NCBI RefSeq assembly: GCF_020179425.1
Contig: NZ_JAILYM010000003.1
Coordinates: 248,001 to 312,000 of the forward strand
Reading direction: 5' to 3'
DNA: 64,000 bases
Source of the DNA: Novosphingobium percolationis
Lineage (GTDB): Bacteria; Pseudomonadota; Alphaproteobacteria; Sphingomonadales; Sphingomonadaceae
Shown: piece by piece, positions 60,004 through 64,000 of the stretch
How positions within the stretch are numbered: position 1 is the first letter of the stretch
Layout: each line of letters starts with the position of its first letter
Position numbers and translations under genes: made by a program
Notes under the pieces: model-generated
Seen by the model: only the letters and a program-made list of their open reading frames with translations
What the model was told of the DNA's origin: nothing
The model's database searches: none

Positions 60004-61473
60004 TTGAAGTTTCTGGATCCCCAACTGTTGAACCGTTTTGCGGGGGCGACGGGGCTCGCGTTGGTGCGCGTGGCCTCGCAGGCTTTTCAGTTCCTGCTGT
60101 TTCTCTATGCGGCGCGCGTGCTGTCGACCGCCGATTTCGGCATTTTCAGCATGGCCTATGCCGTCGTTCTCGGGCTGACCGTGCTCGCTGAAGCGGGGTG
60201 GCGCGAATATGTCATTTGTTGCGACGAGCCCGACGAGGTCCGCGAAGCGAGCACGATCGCGCTCGCCAGTGGCGCGACAATGAGCCTTCTGGGCATGGTC
60301 GGGCTTGGTCTGGCGCAAGTTGCGGGCACGACCGGGGCGTTCGGGGTCATCGGCCTGATGCTGTTGCCTTGGATCCTGTTGCGGCCGCTCACGGTTGTCC
60401 AGGTCGGCGTGCTGACGCGAGACGGGCGGCTGGGTGCGGTAGCTGCCGTGCAATGGAGCGCCGAACTGGCGAGTTTTGCGGCCGGCGCGCTGGCGCTGTG
60501 GCTGGGGCAGGGCGTGATTGCGCTCGCCTGGGGCAAACTGGCGCTGTTGGTGGTGGAACTGGGCGGCTACATCGTGTGCAATCACCGGCTGGCGTTTCGT
60601 GTTCCTGACCGGGCTGCGGTGCGCAAGATGGTGGTCTTCTCGCGCGAGATTCTCTCGGCGCGGGTGCTGTCCTACCTGCAGGGCAATTTCACCACGCTGG
60701 CGATCGGGGTATTCTTCAACGCCGCGGCTGTCGGCATCTACCGTGCGGCAACGCGGCTGAGCGGGACCGCGCAGGAAGTGATCCGCGAACCGGCGCGCTT
60801 CCTCGGCTGGTCGTGGCTGCGCCGCGCGCGCGATGCGGACGAACAGGTCGGCGCGGACGGCACTGCGTTCGAATCCGCTTCGCTGCAATTCCTCGAAATC
60901 GTGCTGTCGCTGGGTGCGGCCTTGTTGGCATTGATGGCGGTGATGGCGCACCCGCTCATCCACGTGCTGCTGGGGGCCAAGTGGAACGATGCGGTAGTGC
61001 TTCTGACGCTGCTGTGCATCGGTGGCATAACGCGGCTGGTTTCCACGCTGACCGACCCGATCTTCCCTCTGCTGGGCAAGCCGCGGCTGACGCGCACACT
61101 CGCCATCCTGACGACGGTCGCGAGCGTCGTCACCTTTGCGCTGGCTTTGCCGTTCGGGATCGTCGCGGTGGCGGCCTCGGACATAGTCGCCGGCATCCTC
61201 GCACTGGGTGTCGCGGTGTTCTTTCTGGTCAAGGAAGGCGGAATCCGGATTTCGCAATTGCTGGTCGTGGCCATTCCCAGCGTGCTTGCGGTGCTGGCGG
61301 TGTTCGCCGCCGGCGCTGCTGTCGGTGAGTTGCCGCAATTCGCCGAGGGTCCGAACCTGATCAATCTCGTGGCCGAGGGTCTTCTTCTTGCCGTCGTTTA
61401 TGCGGTAACGCTGGCTGCGGGGCGTTTGCTGGTCCCGCGCCGCAAGTTCGCGGCCGGCCCGATCACCGCCTGA
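60004..61473 (+). CDS. Oligosaccharide flippase (Wzx/MATE-like, polysaccharide biosynthesis protein)
   Basis: Protein of 489 aa from TTG 60004; no in-frame ATG is close, and GGGA lies about 7 nt upstream. About 14 hydrophobic segments. L-A-L-V-R-V-A-S-Q-A-F-Q-F-L-L-F-L-Y-A-A-R-V and L-S-T-A-D-F-G-I-F-S are typical of the Wzx family N-terminus, and Y-L-Q-G-N-F-T-T-L-A-I-G-V-F-F lies at the central helices. It moves lipid-linked repeat units to the periplasm for the Wzy-like polymerase. A GT2 gene follows after 11 nt. Confidence 0.9.
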   Translation: MKFLDPQLLNRFAGATGLALVRVASQAFQFLLFLYAARVLSTADFGIFSMAYAVVLGLTVLAEAGWREYVICCDEPDEVREASTIALASGATMSLLGMVGLGLAQVAGTTGAFGVIGLMLLPWILLRPLTVVQVGVLTRDGRLGAVAAVQWSAELASFAAGALALWLGQGVIALAWGKLALLVVELGGYIVCNHRLAFRVPDRAAVRKMVVFSREILSARVLSYLQGNFTTLAIGVFFNAAAVGIYRAATRLSGTAQEVIREPARFLGWSWLRRARDADEQVGADGTAFESASLQFLEIVLSLGAALLALMAVMAHPLIHVLLGAKWNDAVVLLTLLCIGGITRLVSTLTDPIFPLLGKPRLTRTLAILTTVASVVTFALALPFGIVAVAASDIVAGILALGVAVFFLVKEGGIRISQLLVVAIPSVLAVLAVFAAGAAVGELPQFAEGPNLINLVAEGLLLAVVYAVTLAAGRLLVPRRKFAAGPITA

Positions 61474-61484
61474 GGAGACCGACC

Positions 61485-62369
61485 ATGCACAGCACTGCCG
61501 CGCGGGTGGCCGTGATCATCGCCAGCATCGGACGCCCCGACGATCTGGCGCTCGCGGTGAAGCGGCATTTCGAACAGACGTTGCTGCCGTCGCGGATGAT
61601 CCTGTCGTGCGTTGCCGCATCCGACGTGCCTGCCGATCTCGACCCGCGCGTCGAAGTGATCATGGGGCCGAAGGGATCGGCGGTGCAGCGCAACACCGGC
61701 CTGCGGTATCTGGCCGGCGATGCCGACATCGTCACGTTCTTCGACGATGACTATCTGCCCTCGCGTCACTGCCTCGAACGGATCGCCGCGTTTTTCAATG
61801 CGCATCGCGATGTCGTCGGGGCCAATGGCCTGCTGCTGGCCGATGGCATCAACTCCCCCGGCATCAGCGTGGGCGAGGCCGAAGCGTTGCTCGACGCGCA
61901 TGATCGCGAAGTTGCGCCCTCGCTCGACGTGCTGCGCGATCTCGAAGGCCTGTACGGCTGCAACATGGCCTATCGTGCCAGTGCCACCCGGGATGTGTGG
62001 TTCGACGAGAGGCTCCGGCTCTACGGTTGGCAGGAGGACATCGACTTCGCCACGCAAGTGGGGCAGCGCGGACGCACGGTCCTGACCCATGCCTTTGCCG
62101 GGGTGCATCGCGGGGTGAAGGGCGCGCGCACTTCGGGTGTGCGGCTGGGCTTTGCGCAAGTGGTCAACCCGCTCTACCTCAAGCGCAAGGGCACGATGAG
62201 CGCGGGTTTCGCGCACAAGCTGATGCTGCGCAATGTCGTTGCCAACCACGTCAAGGTGCTGCGGCCCGAACCCTGGGTCGACCGCTGGGGAAGGGTGAAG
62301 GGCAACTGGATCGGTTTTGCCGATGCGCTGCGCGGGCGGCTCGAACCCGAGAAGATCGAGCGGATCTAG
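61485..62369 (+). CDS. Family 2 glycosyltransferase
   Basis: Protein of 294 aa. V-A-V-I-I-A-S-I-G-R-P-D-D-L, G-S-A-V-Q-R-N-T-G-L and V-T-F-F-D-D-D-Y-L-P-S (donor/metal Asp) define the GT-A core. Y-G-C-N-M-A-Y-R and Y-G-W-Q-E-D-I-D-F lie at the acceptor/catalytic region with the E-D pair. GAGGAGACC precedes ATG 61485. It is the last gene of the polysaccharide locus and is co-transcribed with the flippase. Confidence 0.92.
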   Translation: MHSTAARVAVIIASIGRPDDLALAVKRHFEQTLLPSRMILSCVAASDVPADLDPRVEVIMGPKGSAVQRNTGLRYLAGDADIVTFFDDDYLPSRHCLERIAAFFNAHRDVVGANGLLLADGINSPGISVGEAEALLDAHDREVAPSLDVLRDLEGLYGCNMAYRASATRDVWFDERLRLYGWQEDIDFATQVGQRGRTVLTHAFAGVHRGVKGARTSGVRLGFAQVVNPLYLKRKGTMSAGFAHKLMLRNVVANHVKVLRPEPWVDRWGRVKGNWIGFADALRGRLEPEKIERI

Positions 62370-62374
62370 GGCGA

Positions 62375-63196
62375 TCAGCCGCGCATGGGTAAGGATTTCG
62401 ATTCGTGCCCCGGTGCGACAAAGATCGTCTGGAAGCCGCGCGCGAACACGCCCTCGACATCGCCAAGGATGTTGCGCGCGGTGCCGTGGCCGTTGCCCGC
62501 CATGTGCGTTTCGGCGTCGAGCACGAACCAGTCGCCCACCGGCATGCGCAGGAACTGCACGGTGATGTCGAGATTGGCGAAGGTCCATTCGCGCGCGTCG
62601 GTCGCCGCGCCATAGCCGTTCCCGAAATCGGCGAAGATCGCGGCCTTGGCGAAGTTCGACGGCGAACGGCCCGCCACGATCTCGCCATCCATGCGCAGCC
62701 AGCACAGGCCACGCCCGACGTGGCCCGGCCCGCCCAGCACGCGGCGGGTGCGGATCGCGCCGCCCATCGCCGCGCTGCGCGGGGTGTCATCGTGATCGGG
62801 AAGCGTATCGGGCAACGGATAGTCGTGGAGCACCGGCACAACCGGCGTTTCCAGTCGGCGCACGCGAAGCACGTGGGCCTGCGCGGCGGGGCGATCTACG
62901 GCCATCAGCGTCACGCGGTGAAGCTTGGTCTGGCGGCCATCGCGCAGGGTTTCGTTGATAAAGTGCAGGCGTGCATGTGGTACTTTGCCGAAGATATCGA
63001 CCGAGAAGCGCGCGATCTCGAAATCGGCGTCAAGGTTGGCATCTTCTGCGCAGGTCGCGAGCAGCGCGCTGACCGGGCCGCCTGCGATGGCGGCGCGGTC
63101 CCACGGGCTGCGCGCGAGGCCGGTCGGCGCGAACAGGCCGTTTTCCTCGACGTAATAGCACGGCGGAACGCGGTGTCCGGCCTCGGCGTGTCGCAT
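62375..63196 (-). CDS. Acyl-CoA thioesterase-family protein (TesB-like double hotdog)
   Basis: Protein of 273 aa. The N-terminal hotdog has G-G-P-V-S-A-L-L-A-T-C-A-E and A-R-F-S-V-D-I-F-G-K-V-P; the second has F-A-N-L-D-I-T-V-Q-F-L-R-M-P-V-G-D-W-F-V-L-D-A-E-T. These match the thioesterase-like superfamily often found in CoA-dependent degradation of cyclic compounds. AAGGA lies upstream of the ATG at 63196. It is convergent with the GT2 gene (5-nt gap) and divergent from the nitronate monooxygenase-like gene. Confidence 0.87.
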   Translation of the reverse strand: MRHAEAGHRVPPCYYVEENGLFAPTGLARSPWDRAAIAGGPVSALLATCAEDANLDADFEIARFSVDIFGKVPHARLHFINETLRDGRQTKLHRVTLMAVDRPAAQAHVLRVRRLETPVVPVLHDYPLPDTLPDHDDTPRSAAMGGAIRTRRVLGGPGHVGRGLCWLRMDGEIVAGRSPSNFAKAAIFADFGNGYGAATDAREWTFANLDITVQFLRMPVGDWFVLDAETHMAGNGHGTARNILGDVEGVFARGFQTIFVAPGHESKSLPMRG

Positions 63197-63265
63197 GATG
63201 CGTCCTTGTGTGGTCTTGCGTTGCGGGGCATTGATTAGTCGATTGATTAAGTCCATCAAGAGCGA

Positions 63266-64000
63266 ATGTTCGAAAGCCTTTCCGCCCCCCTGATGTGCGC
63301 GCCGATGAGCATTGCCTCGTCGGTCGATCTTGCCACCGCCTGTTCGCGCGCTGCTATCATCGCCGGTTGGCAGGGCGGGACGTATACGCAGATGGACGAG
63401 TTCGAGCGCTATCTCGAGGCGCTCGCGAGTCAGGCCGACAGTGGCCAGCCCGGCAGTGGCCCGCCGATCGTCAACCTGCCCGCACGGATCGCGACTGAGC
63501 CGACCGGCCCGGCCAAGCTCGACCTGCTCGAAAAGCATCGCGTGCCGCTGGTGCTGACCAGCCTTGGCGATCCGTCGGCGGTGGTCGAGCGGGTTCATGG
63601 CTGGGGCGGGCGCGTAATCCAGGACGTGACGACGATGCGCCACGCCGAAAAGGCCATAGCGGTCGGAGTCGACGGGCTTATGGTGACGTGTTCGGGCGCG
63701 GGCGGGCATACCGGCTTCCTGACGCCGCTGGCCTTCGTGCCCGCGGTGCGGCGGATCTGGGACGGGCTGCTGATCGTGGCAGGCGGGATCGCCGATGCGG
63801 CGGGCATGGCGGGCGCGCTCGCACTGGGCGGCGACATCGCCTGCATGGGGACGCGCTTCATCGCCACGCCCGAGAGCGGGGTGGTCGAGGGCCATCGTCA
63901 CCACATCGCGCGGGCCGGGGTGGACGGGATCGTCGTATCCGCGGCGATCAATGGCGTGCCTGCCAACTGGATCCGGGATTCGCTGGCCGAGGCCGGGCTG
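63266..64000 (+). CDS. Nitronate monooxygenase-like flavoprotein, 5' part
   Basis: The frame is open from ATG 63266 to the window end (245 codons seen). L-M-C-A-P-M-S-I-A-S opens the TIM barrel. G-A-G-G-H-T-G-F contains the conserved active-site His of nitronate monooxygenases, and A-G-G-I-A-D-A and G-T-R-F-I-A-T bind FMN phosphate. Class I/II enzymes oxidise propionate-3-nitronate; many homologues in catabolic loci have unknown roles, including enoyl reduction. Truncated by the window, so full length is unknown. Confidence 0.88.
   Translation, partial: MFESLSAPLMCAPMSIASSVDLATACSRAAIIAGWQGGTYTQMDEFERYLEALASQADSGQPGSGPPIVNLPARIATEPTGPAKLDLLEKHRVPLVLTSLGDPSAVVERVHGWGGRVIQDVTTMRHAEKAIAVGVDGLMVTCSGAGGHTGFLTPLAFVPAVRRIWDGLLIVAGGIADAAGMAGALALGGDIACMGTRFIATPESGVVEGHRHHIARAGVDGIVVSAAINGVPANWIRDSLAEAGL

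Noticed and set aside
59920..61338. 472-codon minus-strand frame
   Set aside because: Antisense of the flippase gene; translation is Q/R/H-rich without recognisable domains.
1..64000. CRISPR arrays, insertion sequences, prophage or integrase genes
   Set aside because: No regularly spaced repeats, transposase, integrase or phage structural proteins were found on either strand.

Overview
This window comes from a GC-rich alphaproteobacterium, most likely a sphingomonad (Novosphingobium/Sphingobium-like). The signs are three TonB-dependent receptors packed among catabolic genes, many short-chain dehydrogenases (SDR), Rieske oxygenases without beta subunits, and a sphingomonad-style exopolysaccharide locus. 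The genus is an inference from gene content. No insertion sequence, prophage, rRNA or CRISPR array was seen.

Left part (about 1-30.7 kb) is a catabolic region. It holds a tandem pair of Rieske oxygenase alpha subunits, an EthD-like protein, five SDRs, three zinc-free MDR reductases, two SnoaL-like proteins, VOC proteins, a Rieske ferredoxin and three TonB-dependent receptors. It ends in a seven-gene minus-strand operon (29972 down to 21861). In order of transcription the operon encodes a two-domain flavin oxidoreductase, an SDR, a DUF35 OB-fold protein, an SCP-x-type thiolase, an SDR, an acyl-CoA ligase and an FAD monooxygenase. Every junction is a 4-nt ATGA overlap. A divergent TetR gene faces it across a perfect 16-bp palindrome. 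The set fits uptake and CoA-dependent breakdown of a bulky hydrophobic cyclic compound such as a terpenoid, steroid or aromatic acid; the substrate cannot be read from the sequence. A GGDEF-EAL protein sits in the middle.

Middle part (30.7-40.3 kb) is mixed. It has a 50-aa CxxC protein, a secreted RTX protein carrying a seven-repeat beta-propeller, tRNA-Gln(TTG), a YghU-type glutathione transferase, topoisomerase IB, phosphoglycolate phosphatase, and glmU and glmS separated by a VapBC-like toxin-antitoxin pair.

Right part (40.7-62.4 kb) is an exopolysaccharide locus. It encodes an undecaprenyl-phosphate sugar transferase, a methyltransferase, a polysaccharide deacetylase, a Wzm/Wzt-like ABC transporter, seven glycosyltransferases of the GT2, GT4 and GT14 types, a Wza-like export protein, an outer-membrane beta-barrel protein, a Wzc-like tyrosine kinase, a Wzy-like polymerase, an acyltransferase and a Wzx-like flippase. 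ABC-type and Wzx/Wzy-type machinery therefore lie side by side. glmU and glmS next door supply UDP-GlcNAc precursors. The window closes with an acyl-CoA thioesterase-like gene and a truncated nitronate monooxygenase-like gene.
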